Notes: generated from the sequence alone by a model not told the origin. A stretch of DNA of 64,000 nucleotides from Arion vulgaris (GCA_020796225.1 CM036756.1:70105043-70169042); one strand, 5' to 3'. Shown: positions 1 through 11,980, numbered from the stretch's first letter. Numbers and translations are program-made.

Positions 1-474
1 ATGGAGCGACGGCATCAAGAACAGCCTTACGAAAATGAATATCAGCTTACAAAGTGCCTTAAAACAAGCATACACAAGATCACTACATCCCCCACCCCCA
101 ACATTTCTATAAGGACGTAAATGGTGGAAGAGAAGAAGGAGAAGAGAAAGATGTAGCAGGTTGTGAGAGTGTTCTTCTTATGCCTCTAATACTGGGCACG
201 CCACCGAAAATGTAAAGCTCTATTGCATGCCTATTATTATTATTATTATTCTGTCCTGGACATATCACACTGTCTCCATCATTCTATACTACAAATTATT
301 CTCATCTCTGTAGTAGATCTTCGTTGATCTAGTTAACCATGGCACCATGGAGACGAGAGTCTGTCATAAAGAAGTGACAGTTCAACCAATTATATCATTT
401 ACTTCGTCCCATCTCCTTTCCTCATCCAGTTTAATCAGAACTCACTCACAATAAAAACATAGTCTCAACTCTTC
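1..474. other. Intergenic DNA with short (ATT)n
   Basis: I see no gene here. A short (ATT)n microsatellite lies at about 232-250. The rest is AT-rich unique-looking sequence running up to the 42-bp array. Confidence 0.6.
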
Positions 475-2117
475 ATTTGAGATAAGCAAATTTTACTCTA
501 TCTTCCTCAGCTTCCTTGTTGAGATAAGCAAATTTTACTCTATCTTCATCAGCTTCCTTGTTGAGATAAGCAAATTTTACTCTATCTTCATCAGCTTCCT
601 TGTTGAGATAAGCAAATTTTACTCTATCTTCATCAGCTTCCTTGTTGAGATAAGCAAATTTTACTCTATCTTCATCAGCTTCCTTGTTGAGATAAGCAAA
701 TTTTACTCTATCTTCCTCAGCTTCCTTGTTGAGATAAGCAAATTTTATTCTATCTTCATCAGCTTCCTTGTTGAGATAAGCAAATTTTATTCTATCTTCA
801 TCAGCTTCCTTGTTGAGATAAGCAAATTTTACTCTATCTTCATCAGCTTCCTTGTTGAGATAAGCAAATTTTACTCTATCTTCATCAGCTTCCTTGTTGA
901 GATAAGCAAATTTTACTCTATCTTCATCAGCTTCCTTGTTGAGATAAGCAAATTTTACTCTATCTTCATCAGCTTCCTTGTTGAGATAAGCAAATTTTAC
1001 TCTATCTTCCTCAGCTTCCTTGTTGAGATAAGCAAATTTTACTCTATCTTCATCAGCTTCCTTGTTGAGATAAGCAAATTTTACTCTATCTTCATCAGCT
1101 TCCTTGTTGAGATAAGCAAATTTTACTCTATCTTCATCAGCTTCCTTGTTGAGATAAGCAAATTTTATTCTATCTTCATCAGCTTCCTTGTTGAGATAAG
1201 CAAATTTTACTCTATCTTCATCAGCTTCCTTGTTGAGATAAGCAAATTTTACTCTATCTTCATCAGCTTCCTTGTTGAGATAAGCAAATTTTATTCTATC
1301 TTCATCAGCTTCCTTGTTGAGATAAGCAAATTTTACTCTATCTTCATCAGCTTCCTTGTTGAGATAAGCAAATTTTACTCTATCTTCATCAGCTTCCTTG
1401 TTGAGATAAGCAAATTTTACTCTATCTTCATCAGCTTCCTTGTTGAGATAAGCAAATTTTACTCTATCTTCCTCAGCTTCCTTGTTGAGATAAGCAAATT
1501 TTACTCTATCTTCATCAGCTTCCTTGTTGAGATAAGCAAATTTTACTCTATCTTCATCAGCTTCCTTGTTGAGATAAGCAAATTTTATTCTATCTTCCTC
1601 AGCTTCCTTGTTGAGATAAGCAAATTTTACTCTATCTTCATCAGCTTCCTTGTTGAGATAAGCAAATTTTATTCTATCTTCATCAGCTTCCTTGTTGAGA
1701 TAAGCAAATTTTACTCTATCTTCATCAGCTTCCTTGTTGAGATAAGCAAATTTTATTCTATCTTCATCAGCTTCCTTGTTGAGATAAGCAAATTTTACTC
1801 TATCTTCATCAGCTTCCTTGTTGAGATAAGCAAATTTTATTCTATCTTCATCAGCTTCCTTGTTGAGATAAGCAAATTTTACTCTATCTTCATCAGCTTC
1901 CTTGTTGAGATAAGCAAATTTTATTCTATCTTCATCAGCTTCCTTGTTGAGATAAGCAAATTTTACTCTATCTTCATCAGCTTCCTTGTTGAGATAAGCA
2001 AATTTTACTCTATCTTCATCAGCTTCCTTGTTGAGATAAGCAAATTTTACTCTATCTTCATCAGCTTCCTTGTTGAGATAAGCAAATTTTACTCTATCTT
2101 CATCAGCTTCCTTGTTA
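475..2117. repeat. 42-bp minisatellite, about 39 copies, open frame on both strands
   Basis: The unit begins GTTGAGATAAGC and ends CAGCTTCCTT; its 42-bp period was counted directly. Copies are nearly identical with two main variable sites (TTCATC/TTCCTC and TTTTAC/TTTTAT). Because 42 is divisible by 3, one frame per strand stays open: plus reads VEISKFYSIFISFL and minus reads KEADEDRVKFAYLN. Neither has an ATG or a common alternative start. The plus frame opens at about 455 and stops near 2131. On the minus strand the common substitutions are conservative (D/E and V/I). The last copy, near 2117, is degenerate. It is either non-coding DNA or an exon whose start is elsewhere. Confidence 0.97.
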
Positions 2118-2603
2118 AAATAAGAACTTGATCATCACATAAAATGATCGCACCAACAATCAATGTCATTTCAAATGAATTACATACTACTTGAGATCAT
2201 CACCAAACCTTCAACAAATTCCTATGTCTGTGATCACACATTTGTCACCCCTAATGCCTGAATATTCTTAATCATCCTTGCTGACTATTCTTGAATCTCC
2301 CGAAAAAATGATACAATAATTTCTGGAATATATATATGTTTGATAGAACACTGAAAGCTTTTTTGCAATTTTACTCAATTCTGTGAGTCTGTGGTTATTT
2401 ATTATTGAAAAATATTCATAGTATTGATATTCCTTATTGTTAAACTTAATTTGTTGCATAATATAACTTTGATTTAGCCTTTTTTGTTGATTTTAAAATG
2501 AATTCGTCTATATACAATAATACTGGAATGCAAGGTCACGGGACCGGTTGTGGTATGGTTTCCCATAATTTTTACCTGAATCTGCAGGCGCTATGAGTTT
2601 ATA
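2118..2603. other. Intergenic DNA, no gene seen
   Basis: AT-rich sequence with only short shadow frames. At 2593-2613 it carries TATGAGTTTATAGTTGGCTG, which also forms one arm of the hairpin at 14308-14345 and is the insertion site of the next SINE. Confidence 0.55.
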
Positions 2604-2613
2604 GTTGGCTGTG

Positions 2614-2826
2614 CCCGCGTGCCCAGCGTGTTCGTAGCGCGTTGGACTACGGGTGACTAGTTCTCTGTAAGTGCGGGTTCAACTCCGCGGACTGGCAGAA
2701 AAGCTACAGGTTCCCCAGATTAACGGTGTTCGTGGCACCGAGCCGAAGGGTTACGATGTCCATGACACCGAGCCGAAGAGCTTTCAGCTCAAGTGCTTCT
2801 GGATCGGATTTAAAAAAAAAAAAATT
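2614..2826 (+). mobile_element. SINE-A copy 1, tRNA-derived, poly(A) tail, 10-bp TSD
   Basis: The head is tRNA-like, with a clear B box GGGTTCAACTCC and an A-box-like region near CCCAGCGTG. The body carries CACCGAGCCGAAG twice, and an A-run at about 2812-2824 ends the element. A perfect direct repeat GTTGGCTGTG flanks it at 2604-2613 and 2827-2836, as expected for LINE-driven retroposition. Two further copies lie at 24506 and 58167. The long plus frame through here is not a gene. Confidence 0.9.
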
Positions 2827-2836
2827 GTTGGCTGTG

Positions 2837-3424
2837 GTTATACGCTGGTAAAGATATCTGGAAAGATATCAGAACAAAAACAGACAAGAAGAAAATTGGA
2901 ACAAGTCTCTTGCGGAGAATCCAGTTCGGTTTCTAAATTTTGGAATCTTCTTTTTCTTCTTTCTCTTCTTCTTCTTCTTGTCTACAATATCAGTTTCAAA
3001 TAACGTAAATATATTTAACGACTCTAGTCAATTGACACGTTCTTCACGTTTGGAAGATTACATGAAACCGTTAAAGACAGCCATAAAGGTTCAGTCTGAC
3101 CTGACAGTGATTAAATCTGGATCCCCAAAGAGAAAGTGTCTTGTATTGCCTGCAGACTCTTTCACTTGACTGCTTAAACTATAATCACTAAATTATTTCT
3201 GCAAACGACGTTGTCTTCAATTTCCGTTACTATTTATTTCCCTTGGAGACGCCCATGTACGTGAATTGATCCTCCCTTTGAAATGCAATCATGTCCAATA
3301 CTGTTCAACCTGTCTTCTAGAATTGTTACTTAACAAAATGATCCCTTAGTTAACGTTTCAGCTAAAGTTCTCAATTACCTCTGTTTATGTTTATTGCAAT
3401 TTCCTTTTTTTTTAAATGCTTATA
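2837..3424. other. Intergenic DNA with pyrimidine-rich tract
   Basis: A TTC/CTT-rich run lies at about 2947-2982. The rest is AT-rich and shows no recognisable gene or element. Confidence 0.5.
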
Positions 3425-3555
3425 TTTGGTATAAAAAAGGAACCCTTTCATACCTTATGGTATATAGGTCAATACAGTGTTAGGCCTGTATTTTTATTGA
3501 CCGTCGGCACACGATGGGTGATGTGGTCAGCATCACGCCGTTATATTTGGTATAC
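3425..3555 (-). mobile_element. SINE-G fragment
   Basis: Read on the minus strand, this shares CACATCACCCA and the CACTGTATT...TATGAAA(A/G)(A/G)G block with copies at 14030 and 35110. Only the 3' portion remains. SINE-B copy 1 inserted at its other end. Confidence 0.65.
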
Positions 3556-3564
3556 AAGTCAATA

Positions 3565-3816
3565 AAAAATGGTTTAAAAGCCGAAGGATTAACTTCATTG
3601 CACCGGGTTTTACCCCATACGGCTCGGTCCTCTCCGCAGAAATGGCACGCCACCTGCCGAGAGTATTGCACAAAGCACAAACTCCGTAGCTCCAGCAACA
3701 ATCCTAGGGTCTCTGGAAAAAACTGCATTTGTGAACAGAATGGCGCGGTCCGGACTCGAACCCACGACCTTCGATTCCCAAGGCAAAGGGCTTAACCACT
3801 TAGCCACAGAGACCCA
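3565..3816 (-). mobile_element. SINE-B copy 1, full length, tRNA-derived, TSD
   Basis: On the minus strand it starts with GTCTCTGTGGCTAAGTGG (A box) and has the B box GGGTTCGAGTCC about 45 bp later. A long body follows with the family markers GGAGCTACGGAGTTTGTGC, CTCTCGGCAGG and GGGGTAAAACCCGGTGCAATGAAG. A direct repeat AAGTCAATA flanks it (3556-3564 and 3817-3825). The tRNA-like head is an internal Pol III promoter relic, not a tRNA gene. It is the best reference copy of the commonest SINE in the window. Confidence 0.92.
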
Positions 3817-3903
3817 AAGTCAATATTTTCCGTGAAAGCACACCCGATCATTTTTACTGTCGGTTTTCAAAGACTTTAACATTTCTTGACTTTTAAGTCC
3901 TAT

Positions 3904-4270
3904 AATCGCTTCTTGGCCTTTTTGCTAAGATCAAAGTAATTCTCTCGGCCTTTTGGCTAAGATCAAAGTAATTCTCTCGGCCTTTTAGCTAGGTCAAAGT
4001 GTTGTATCTGTATCGCCTGATATCTGCCGCGTGGCTCAATCTTTGGGTTCGCAAAGGTATCAGCTTGTGTTACAGAACTAGGGTCCACTGGATCGAAGCC
4101 GAAGGTTGGGAGCTGTCATTAAAGCCAAATGGCAGAAAGGAAATACTCCTCCAAAGCCCCATCAATCGAAGGATTGATGGTGCTTGATAGTTTATAAACG
4201 TTTTCACGTTCTCTAGTACGGGGTCCACCTGGTATGGCACATCCAAGGCGGGTCCATTAAAAAAAATCAA
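3904..4270 (+). pseudogene. U2 snRNA-derived repeat with triplicated 5' end
   Basis: CTCGGCCTTTTGGCTAAGAT, the conserved 5' end of spliceosomal U2 snRNA, appears three times in about 100 bp (near 3904-3938, 3940-3971 and 3972-4026); the last two are offset by 32 bp. The third copy continues into TGTATCTGTATCG...GATATCTG, resembling the U2 branch-site region, but with GTTGTA where U2 has GTAGTA. Downstream sequence is not U2, so this is not a functional gene. It may be a snRNA-headed SINE or a retroposed chimera. The U2 origin is well supported; the downstream boundary is a guess. Confidence 0.8.
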
Positions 4271-4387
4271 AGTAATGTGCCTAGCCCTTGATCTTGTCCT
4301 GAATGTGGAAGAATGCAAAAAGCCGAATGGCACACCCCTATACACAATAAACACGTATTAAGGGTCACCGGAAATGCTTTTATTTTT

Positions 4388-4462
4388 TTACCAAACACAG
4401 GATTCGAACATAAGATCTTTATTTCTTACGGCACCCATTGCCTAGCCTTGCAAACGAACATT
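4388..4462 (-). other. Possible tRNA-like SINE head
   Basis: The minus strand shows a B-box-like TGTTCGAATCCTG about 45 bp after an A-box-like AGGCTAGGCAATGG. No body or TSD was identified. It could belong to the preceding U2-derived unit. Confidence 0.3.
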
Positions 4463-4552
4463 TTTTTAAAGAGCAAAGCCAGCTAGCTCTCCAAAACAAA
4501 GAGTTTTACTTAGTTATGTCTTTTTCAAACATCGTCGACTACAAAACGCATT

Positions 4553-4717
4553 AAGTTGGCTGAAATCGGATGCACGTGTCCTAAATGTGAAGAAGTCTAT
4601 GCGATTAGGGCCTACAAACCAATGTGCAACGTATACACGTTCATGGCAAAGATCAAACATATCACAAAGAGTGGTTAAAATTTGTCGTAAAGAACGAACG
4701 CAAAGAAGAAGAAGAAG
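4553..4717 (+). mobile_element. SINE-C copy 1, 5'-truncated
   Basis: It begins within the body at GGCTGAAATCGGATGCACG and runs through the shared tail TTC(A/T)TGGCAAAGATCAAAC to GAACGCAAAGAAGAAG. Direct repeats AACGCATT at 4545-4552 and 4718-4725 show a 5'-truncated retroposition event. Confidence 0.85.
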
Positions 4718-4729
4718 AACGCATTTAGC

Positions 4730-4990
4730 AGTGGTGCATCAATGGGTGATGTGTTTCCAGCAGTACTGTGTGGGTTAACATGTGGCAATGTTGTTCTAGA
4801 GAAAATATATTTTTACAAATGTTGGGAAAGTCAAGGAAGATAGAATCCCCATAATCTCTTATTTTGTTTTTGCAAACATCTATTTTCAAAATTCGCAATT
4901 TAGTTTTTAAACTTTATAACTTCAAGTTCCATATTTTATTTAGACTTAAGCTGATGTTGCAAATCTTCCTTATATACCTTCCGTATTATC
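4730..4990. other. Intergenic DNA, no gene seen
   Basis: AT-rich sequence with no recognisable element. Confidence 0.5.
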
Positions 4991-4994
4991 AGTG

Positions 4995-5247
4995 AGCGTC
5001 TGTAGCTCAAGCGGTAGTGAGCTTGATCACGAACCTAAGCGTACCTGGTTAAAACCCCACGGTGTAACGTTTGGGAGCAAATTTGTTTTCGTGGGATTTT
5101 TACAAAAGGTAAAATAGACCTCACCGTTCAGAAAGCAATGGCAAACTACTGAACGTATAAGTGGTGCCTAGAGAATCAGCGCCTCATTTACTGTGGTTGA
5201 TGGCTACGTCCTTTAGGATATGTCACGATTTTCATTTTCATTTTCAG
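4995..5247 (+). mobile_element. SINE-K copy 1, tRNA-derived
   Basis: It starts GCGTCTGTAGCTCAAGCGG, a good A box, and has a B-box-like TGGTTAAAACCCC about 45 bp later. The body TTTGGGAGCAAATTTG...GGTAAAATA is shared with the copy at 51988. It ends in repeated CATTTT near 5240. Confidence 0.75.
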
Positions 5248-5300
5248 TTTAGTTCCTTTGAAAAATAATACAAGATATACTCTTCTGTTTAAAAAGAAAA

Positions 5301-5455
5301 TAATATTCAGAAGTGGTAGCTTGGTTAAATTGCTATATGGCAGGCAAAACTTCCAACTTGAAGAAAACAAATAAAGTAATATTCAGAAGTGGTAGCTTGG
5401 TTAAATTGCTATATGGCAGGCAAAACTTCCAACTTGAAGAAAAAACAAATAATAG
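5301..5455. repeat. 77-bp tandem duplication
   Basis: Two nearly identical copies start TAATATTCAGAAGTGG at 5301 and 5378. A third short remnant follows at 5455. Confidence 0.93.
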
Positions 5456-5865
5456 AATATTCAGAAAATAATAACTACTTGGAATTTCTGTGAAGCAGAT
5501 ACAACTTTTAGATGGACAAAGAAAATAGTGTAAAATACAAACACAAATAATAACGTCTTGAAGTAAATTGAGTTTAGAAAAACAAAACAGATCTTGTGGA
5601 AATGATAAAAATGTTTCATTAGCGAGACAAAAAGCAAGTAGTGATAATTAATTATGTTTAACGTTGGAATATTTTTTTTATTGCTTTGTAATAATTTTTT
5701 GTCTAAATGACTGTCACTCATGGTTTCAAAGTAAGAGCATTGCTAAACAAAAGGACTTGCATATTTAAAGAAATCAATATTATAGCATTTACAAAATACA
5801 AAATACGTTCTGTTAAAAAAGACATTAATAGAATAGACAAGTTATCAACAACTGCGATCAGAAGA

Positions 5866-6145
5866 ACAATACTAAACAAATAATCAGAAGAACAATGCTA
5901 AACAAATGATCAGAAGAACAATGTTAAACAAATAATCAGAAGAGCAATGCTAAACAAATGATCAGAAGAACAATACTAAACAAATAATCAGAAGAACAAT
6001 GTTAAACAAATAATCAGAAGAACAATGCTAAACAAATAATCAGAAGAACAATGTTAAACAAATAATCAGAAGAACAATGCTAAACAAATAATCAGAAGAA
6101 CAATGTTAAACAAATAATCAGAAGAACAATGCTAAACAAATATTC
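5866..6145. repeat. 26-bp minisatellite, about 10 copies
   Basis: The unit is TAAACAAATAATCAG + AAGAACAATGC with few variants (AATGCT/AATGTT/AATACT). It ends where a SINE-B fragment begins. Confidence 0.95.
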
Positions 6146-6147
6146 TA

Positions 6148-6200
6148 CAGATGACGGATTGACTTCATTGCATCGGGTTTCGCCATATCGCTCGGTCCCT
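6148..6200 (-). mobile_element. SINE-B 3' fragment
   Basis: GATTGACTTCATTGCATCGGGTTT...GGCTCGGTCCC-like sequence matches the 3' end of SINE-B; the remainder is missing. Confidence 0.6.
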
Positions 6201-6514
6201 TTCCAAAGGATAAAAAAACTTTTGAAATGCGTTGCCCTCTTGAAGATGGTGACAAATTAACCTTGTAATTCAAAAGAGATTGTGGAAGGCAGAGGGAGAA
6301 TATGTTGAATATGTTCTGTCATTGTAGTTAGACAAAAGATTGATTAGCACTGATTAGTCAGAACTGATTAGCTGCGAGAGTTGTGAAGAGACATGATCGC
6401 ATTCGCCGTTAGACATGGCGCTTGATTGATTGGCAACAAACAGCAGTTACAACAGTTAACAAATATCAGCATAAAGAATAGGCAGACACGAGCTACATGA
6501 AGAGGCAAGCAACA

Positions 6515-9500
6515 GCTAAATTAGTAAGCAAACAACAGCTAAAATAGTAGGCAAACAACAGCTAAATGAGTAAGCAAACAACAGAGAATATAAACAAAAG
6601 AAAAGACAAACAGTATAAAAAAAGAGTAAGCAACTAACAGCAATAAGAGAAGACAAACAGAAAATAAAAGGGTAAACAACTAACAGCAATAAGAGAAGAC
6701 AAACAGAAAATAAAAGAGTAAACAACTAACAGCAATAAGAGAAGACAAACAGTAAATAAAAGAGTAAACAACTAACAGCAATAAGAGAAGACAAACAGTA
6801 AATAAAAGAGTAAACAACTAACAGCAATAAGAGAAGACAAACAGTAAATAAAAGAGTAAGCAACTAACAGCAATAAGAGAAGACAAACAGTAAATAAAAG
6901 AGTAAACAACTAACAGCAATAAGAGAAGACAAACAGTAAATAAAAGGGTAAACAACTAACAGCAATAAGAGAAGACAAACAGTAAATAAAAGAGTAAACA
7001 ACTAACAGCAATAAGAGAAGACAAACAGTAAATAAAAGAGTAAACAACTAACAGCTATAAGAGAATACAAACAGTAAATAAAAGAGTAAACAACTAACAG
7101 CAATAAGAGAAGACAAACAGTAAATAAAAGGGTAAACAACTAACAGCAATAAGAGAAGACAAACAGTAAATAAAAGAGTAAACAACTAACAGCAATAAGA
7201 GAAGACAAACAGTAAATAAAAGGGTAAACAACTAACAGCTATAAGAGAAGACAAACAGTAAATAAAAGAGTAAACAACTAACAGCAATAAGAGAAGACAA
7301 ACAGTAAATAAAAGGGTAAACAACTAACAGCAATAAGAGAAGACAAACAGTAAATAAAAGGGTAAACAACTAACAGCAATAAGAGAAGACAAACAGTAAA
7401 CAACTAACAGCAATAAGAGAAGACAAACAGTAAACAACTAACAGCAATAAGAGAAGACAAACAGTAAACAACTAACAGCTATAAGAGAAGACAAACAGTA
7501 AATAAAAGAGTAAACAACTAACAGCAATAAGAGAAGACAAACAGTAAATAAAAGAGTAAACAACTAACAGCAATAAGAGAAGACAAACAGTATAAAAAAG
7601 AGTAAACAACTAACAGCAATAAGAGAAGATAAACAGTAAATAAAAGGGTAAACAACTAACAGTTATAAGAGAAGACAAACAGTAAATAAAAGAGTAAACA
7701 ACTAACAGCAATAAGAGAAGACAAACAGTAAACAACTAACAGCAATAAGAGAAGACAAACAGTAAACAACTAACAGCAATAAGAGAAGACAAACAGTAAA
7801 TAAAAGAGTAAACAACTAACAGCTATACGAGAATACAAACAGTAAATAAAAGGGTAAGCAACTAACAGCAATAAGAGAAGACAAACAGTAAATAAAAGAG
7901 TAAACAACTAACAGCTATAAGAGAAGACAAACAGTAAATAAAAGGGTAAGCAACTAACAGCTATAAGAGAATACAAACAGTAAATAAAAGAGTAAACAAC
8001 TAACAGCTATAAGAGAAGACAAACAGTAAATAAAAGAGTAAACAACTAACAGCAATAAGAGAAGACAAACAGTAAATAAAAGAGTAAACAACTAACAGCT
8101 ATAAGAGAAGACAAACAGTAAATAAAAGGGTAAGCAACTAACAGCTATAAGAGAAGACAAACAGTAAATAAAAGAGTAAACAACTAACAGCAATAAGAGA
8201 AGACAAACAGTAAATAAAAGGGTAAACAACTAACAGCAATAAGAGAAGACAAACAGTAAATAAAAGAGTAAACAACTAACAGCAATAAGAGAAGACAAAC
8301 AGTAAATAAAAGGGTAAACAACTAACAGCAATAAGAGAAGACAAACAGTAAATAAAAGAGTAAACAACTAACAGCTATAAGAGAAGACAAACAGTAAATA
8401 AAAGAGTAAACAACTAACAGCAATAAGAGAAGACAAACAGTAAATAAAAGGGTAAACAACTAACAGCAATAAGAGAAGACAAACAGTAAATAAAAGCGTA
8501 AACAACTAACAGCAATAAGAGAAGACAAACAGTAAATAAAAGGGTAAACAACTAACAGCAATAAGAGAAGACAAACAGTAAATAAAAGGGTAAACAACTA
8601 ACAGCAATAAGAGAAGACAAACAGTAAATAAAAGGGTAAACAACTAACAGCTATAAGAGAAGACAAACAGTAAATAAAAGAGTAAACAACTAACAGCAAT
8701 AAGAGAAGACAAACAGTAAATAAAAGAGTAAACAACTAACAGCTATAAGAGAAGACAAACAGTAAATAAAAGAGTAAACAACTAACAGCTATAAGAGAAG
8801 ACAAACAGTAAATAAAAGAGTAAACAACTAACAGCAATAAGAGAAGACAAACAGTAAATAAAAGGGTAAACAACTAACAGCTATACGAGAAGACAAACAG
8901 TAAACAACTAACAGCTATACGAGAAGACAAACAGTAAACAACTAACAGCTATACGAGAAGACAAACAGTAAATAAAAGAGTAAACAACTAACAGCAATAA
9001 GAGAAGACAAACAGTAAATAAAAGGGTAAACAACTAACAGCAATAAGAGAAGACAAACAGTAAATAAAAGAGTAAACAACTAACAGCTATACGAGAAGAC
9101 AAACAGTAAACAACTAACAGCTATAAGAGAAGACAAACAGTAAATAAAAGGGTAAACAACTAACAGCTATAAGAGAATACAAACAGTAAATAAAAGAGTA
9201 AGCAACTAACAGCTATAAGAGAAGACAAACAGTAAATAAAAGGGTAACAACTACAATAAGAGAAGACAAACAGTAAATAAAAGAGTAAACAACTAACAGC
9301 AATAAGAGAAGACAAACAGTAAATAAAAGGGTAAGCAACTAACAGCAATAAGAGAAGACAAACAGTAAATAAAAGGGTAAACAACTAACAGCAATAAGAG
9401 AAGACAAACAGTAAATAAAAGAGTAAACAACTAACAGCAATAAGAGAAGACAAACAGTAAATAAAAGAGTAAACAACTAACAGCAATAAGAGAAGACAAA

Positions 9501-10630
9501 CAGTAAATAAAAGAGTAAACAACTAACAGCAATAAGAGAAGACAAACAGTAAATAAAAGAGTAAACAACTAACAGCAATAAGAGAAGACAAACAGTAAAT
9601 AAAAGAGTAAACAACTAACAGCAATAAGAGAAGACAAACAGTAAATAAAAGAGTAAACAACTAACAGCAATAAGAGAAGACAAACAGTAAAAAAGGTAAA
9701 CAACTAACAGCAATAAGAGAAGACAAACAGTAAATAAAAGGGTAAACAACTAACAGCTATAAGAGAAGACAAACAGTAAATAAAAGGGTAAACAACTAAC
9801 AGCAATAAGAGAAGACAAACAGTAAATAAAAGGGTAAACAACTAACAGCTATACGAGAAGACAAACAGTAAATAAAAGGGTAAACAACTAACAGCAATAA
9901 GAGAAGACAAACAGTAAATAAAAGGGTAAACAACTAACAGCAATAAGAGAAGACAAACAGTAAATAAAAGGGTAAACAACTAACAGCAATAAGAGAAGAC
10001 AAACAGTAAATAAAAGGGTAAACAACTAACAGCTATACGAGAAGACAAACAGTAAATAAAAGGGTAAGCAACTAACAGCAATAAGAGAAGACAAACAGTA
10101 AATAAAAGAGTAAACAACTAACAGCAATAAGAGAAGACAAACAGTAAATAAAAGGGTAAACAACTAACAGCAATAAGAGAAGACAAACAGTAAATAAAAG
10201 GGTAAACAACTAACAGCTATACGAGAAGACAAACAGTAAATAAAAGGGTAAGCAACTAACAGCAATAAGAGAAGACAAACAGTAAATAAAAGGGTAAACA
10301 ACTAACAGCAATAAGAGAAGACAAACAGTAAATAAAAGGGTAAACAACTAACAGCTATAGAGAAGACAAACAGTAAATAAAAGGGTAAGCAACTAACAGC
10401 AATAAGAGAAGACAAACAGTAAATAAAAGGGTAAACAACTAACAGCTATACGAGAAGACAAACAGTAAATAAAAGGGTAAACAACTAACAGCTATACGAG
10501 AATACAAACAACAGCTAAAATAGTAGGTAAACAACAGCAGCTGTAACAGTCGGCAGATAGAAGCAAAAGAGTAGAAAACAACAGCTAAAATAGTAGGCAA
10601 ACAACAGCTATAAAATAAGACAAACAGCAA
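6515..10630. repeat. 46-bp minisatellite array of about 4 kb
   Basis: The A-rich unit AAAAG(A/G)GTAAACAACTAACAG then C(A/T)ATAAGAGAAGACAAACAGTAAAT has a 46-bp period and about 85 copies. A subset are 30-bp units that lack the 16-bp TAAATAAAAG block, for example around 7390-7470. Both edges (about 6520-6580 and 10500-10630) hold degenerate units with AACAACAGCTAAAATAGTAG, while the core is homogeneous. The pyrimidine-rich minus-strand frames inside are artefacts. Confidence 0.97.
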
Positions 10631-11933
10631 ATAAAATGGTGATGTAAACTATAAAGCTGATCAAAATTGAAGCTAATCAAGGATACGTCTTATCATCTGA
10701 TCTGTTCTTTATGTACAGTGAATACATTTTGAGAATAGCACAACGTGATGGCTGAAACAATAATAAGTAGACATACTATAAATAGCTTTCAACACGCTAA
10801 GAATAATATCTTCAAAGAGAAAGCTTAAACAGTCCAGTAAGAACTAGTTCTAATAGCGATACCAGAGATTAAAAAAACATAGGCCACAGTTTGAAAAACA
10901 CGAAGATGACAGTTTAGCTATCTCAAAGAAGCAGATTCCATCAGAAATCATCGTAAACGTAAACAGACAATTGTTCAGACAAATCTGTCAATTTCAATTA
11001 CTTGGAACTTGGATAACATCAGATTAGGAATGTAGGTGGCCTTTATGACGAAGAGGTTAAGATATTTACCTGTCGTTCAGCGTCCGCATGACCCAGTACA
11101 AATATAAATGTTACATAGATCATCTGTGATGCGTTGTGTGTCGCGCCATTTGTGTCGTGTATAGTCAGTCTGGATTTTGTTAGTCAAGTTCATTGAATCG
11201 CTTAGAGCACATAGATGTTTGAAATCCTGTGCGTAAAACCAGTTCAACTCTCTGATCACCAAAATTGTTTCCACTGTAAGGCTATTTGTTGTTGGAGCAA
11301 AAACACCACTAGCCTCCACAACAGCTTTGCTGTGAAGGTCCACACGCTTCGCATGCCCGAATCACTGAGCCTTCCGTGTACACCCCATCATCACTATCAT
11401 AGTTGTTTTCATATATTTGTGCTTGGTCCTCCATATTTTCTTTCCTTTTCATGTAGCAGTGGGCTTGATGATGATGATTACTCTTTTTTCTATCTCTACC
11501 TGTTTGGCCACAGCACCACCGGTAATTACACCGGACTAAAGATGATTGCAGTTTTCTTGAAAGTTATCTTTCTGCTGCTGTAAGATCTAGAAAATCACTC
11601 TCACCAGTAATCAATTCACAAATGCCAACATCTCAGATGAAAGTTAATAAAATTTTAATTACTCTCTGCAAACCTTGCTGAGAACTTCCTCATTCTATTT
11701 TTACATGAAATTAAAACAACAATCCCACCAAATCAACAAATCTCTAGAGATCCCATGGCTCGACCGAAAAATGTACACTGTCTTAAATATCTATGTAGGC
11801 CTACCAGAACCAAAATCCCTACTGGTCCATCGTCTTCCATGACCACTGGATCTCTATAATTTCTCTATAAATCATAGGGTCAGCTCTGCTCGAGCTCCCT
11901 GCACAACAACACTTGTCTGCAGTGTTTGTTCAA
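10631..11933. other. Intergenic DNA, no gene seen
   Basis: About 1.3 kb without tandem structure. An 88-codon minus frame (11077-11343) and a 122-codon plus frame (11215-11583) overlap each other; I recognise no domain in either. Confidence 0.45.

Positions 11934-11978
<45 letters not shown>
11934..11978. repeat. (TA)n microsatellite
   Basis: Uninterrupted AT dinucleotides of about 44 bp. Confidence 0.98.

Positions 11979-11980
<2 letters not shown>

Noticed and set aside
475..2117. CRISPR-like array of 42-bp repeats
   Set aside because: Repeats are directly contiguous with no unique spacers, and the genome context is metazoan.
3728..3810. tRNA-like sequence with good A and B boxes
   Set aside because: It is the head of SINE-B, followed by the family body and bounded by a TSD; the acceptor stem does not pair as in a tRNA gene.
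11077..11583. Overlapping 88- and 122-codon opposing frames
   Set aside because: They overlap antisense, neither has a recognised domain, and no supporting signals were seen.
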